The translations under genes and the position numbers were made by a program. The notes under the pieces are model-generated. The model made no database searches. It had not been told where the DNA came from and saw nothing but the letters and a program-made list of their open reading frames with translations. From the NCBI GenBank assembly GCA_021209875.1, contig JAGYVD010000004.1:1240001-1304000 (forward strand): DNA of 64,000 bases. Direction: 5' to 3'. Below are positions 63,375 through 64,000 of the stretch, one piece after another (the first letter of the stretch is position 1; each line of letters starts with the position of its first letter). The DNA comes from Rosellinia necatrix (Eukaryota; Ascomycota; Sordariomycetes; Xylariales; Xylariaceae).

Positions 63375-64000
63375 ATGCCTTCCGATACCTCAGATGTCGG
63401 TAGCGATGCAGTGCTCATTCAAAGAGATGACATCAGCAACTACAATCCAGACAACATTCTACCGAAATCTCAAGAGGCCATCGCCAAGATTCGTCAATGG
63501 CTGCAGCCCACGGCGTATGACGACCATTTCGGCGAGTATCACAAGCACCTGGCCTCGCATGCTGCCGGGACCGGCATATGGCTCACTTCGAGCGCCACGT
63601 ATCGCGAATGGCTCCAGGGCCAAAATGTCGGCACGTTGTGGGTGAAGGGTATTCCCGGGTCAGGGAAGTCCGTTATCGCGGCTCAGCTAGTCCGCGATCT
63701 CGCCGAGCGACACCCCGGCACCCCGGTGCTCTATTTCTTCTTTCGCCAGATCATAGACGCCAACCACTCGCCCACGGGTATGTCATTCACGAGTATCCCA
63801 TTCATTTCTAGGTCATTATAGAGAACCATATCCCGTGCATCCTTTCCGTTATTGTGTCTTGACTTCCCCCACTCTCGCTCTGTAGCCGGGAAGTGCTTCC
63901 CCATGATCCCTCACTGACAAGAGTATATGCGTAGCATTACTTCGGGACTGGCTTGATCAAGTGCTCATATACAGTCCTCCTCTCCAACACTGTTTGCATG
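63375..64000 (+). CDS. NACHT-type STAND NTPase, N-terminal part (runs off window)
   Basis: Exon 1 is 63375-63777 and exon 2 starts at 63935 and continues past the window end. The ATG at 63375 gives MPSDTSDVGSD...; the codon at 63360 that could extend it is TTG. Residues 1-30 are a variable leader. About residues 31-85 (ILPKSQEAIAKIRQWLQPT, HLASHAAGTGIWL, YREWL) form the linker usual before the NACHT domain in fungal NLR-like proteins. The Walker A GIPGSGKS is at residues 92-99, and FFFRQIIDANHSPTALLRDWL continues across the splice. No RIP-like damage is visible. NACHT proteins of this type act as signalling NTPases in heterokaryon incompatibility or immunity. The C-terminal repeats (ankyrin, WD40 or TPR) are outside the window, so the subclass is open. 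Confidence 0.85.
63778..63934 (+). other. Intron 1 of the NACHT gene (157 nt, phase 1)
   Basis: Donor GTATGT at 63778, acceptor TAG ending 63934, and a branch-like CTGAC at 63914-63918. Splicing joins ACG-G to CA-TTA and restores ...NHSPTALLRDWLDQVL, the continuation expected for the family. Reading through instead gives a stop after PFISRSL. Confidence 0.85.

Noticed and set aside
63394..63811. Overlapping ORFs in other frames of the NACHT exon, and 61329-61565 in the NLR
   Set aside because: Shadows of the family-supported frames.

Overview
The window looks like nuclear DNA of a filamentous ascomycete whose genome is shaped by repeat-induced point mutation (RIP). About the first 61 kb is an extremely A+T-rich block with no intact gene. 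CpA/TpG is almost gone, TpA is abundant, and decayed reading frames are full of TAA/TAG. About the last 3 kb has ordinary base composition and holds two STAND/NLR-type genes, one broken and one apparently intact but cut by the window end. A six-gene-per-10-kb style annotation does not apply to the A+T block; its content is a nest of LTR retrotransposons.

Four LTR families can be resolved from repeated ends, target-site duplications (TSDs), 'empty sites' in sister copies and decayed pol motifs. L2 is Ty1/Copia-like (LTR about 205 bp, coding on the minus strand). L3 is a fungal Ty1/Copia type (LTR 314 bp). R4 is a Ty3/Gypsy chromovirus (LTR 187 bp, 10.8 kb). G is Ty3/Gypsy (LTR about 245 bp, ends AG...CA). 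An old L2 copy (L2-A, ending at 51852) is the frame of 12484-51852. It was split by R4-1 (5147-12483), G-A (13336-19896), L2-B (23462-30737), L3-1 (30904-49223) and a solo L2 LTR (51396-51600). L3-1 was itself split inside its 5' LTR by R4-2 (30942-41744). R4-1 was hit by L3-2 (1-5146) and by a solo L2 LTR (7549-7751). A separate G element, G-B (52416-57962), carries a nested solo LTR and a small foldback element.

From 57968 to 61052 there are less-mutated islands of unknown origin, and a 40-bp inverted repeat brackets a 1.7-kb RIPed core. Immediately after it comes an NB-ARC/TPR gene (61037-62385). It has lost its N-terminus, its P-loop glycine, the GLPLA segment and its frame. An intergenic stretch follows, then the 5' part of a NACHT NTPase gene with one intron (63375 onward).

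I found no rRNA, tRNA, CRISPR array, telomere repeat or bacterial-type signals. I did not find a clearly new biological system. The most informative content is the datable nesting order, some unusual features of the elements, and the RIP-edge decay of the NLR gene.
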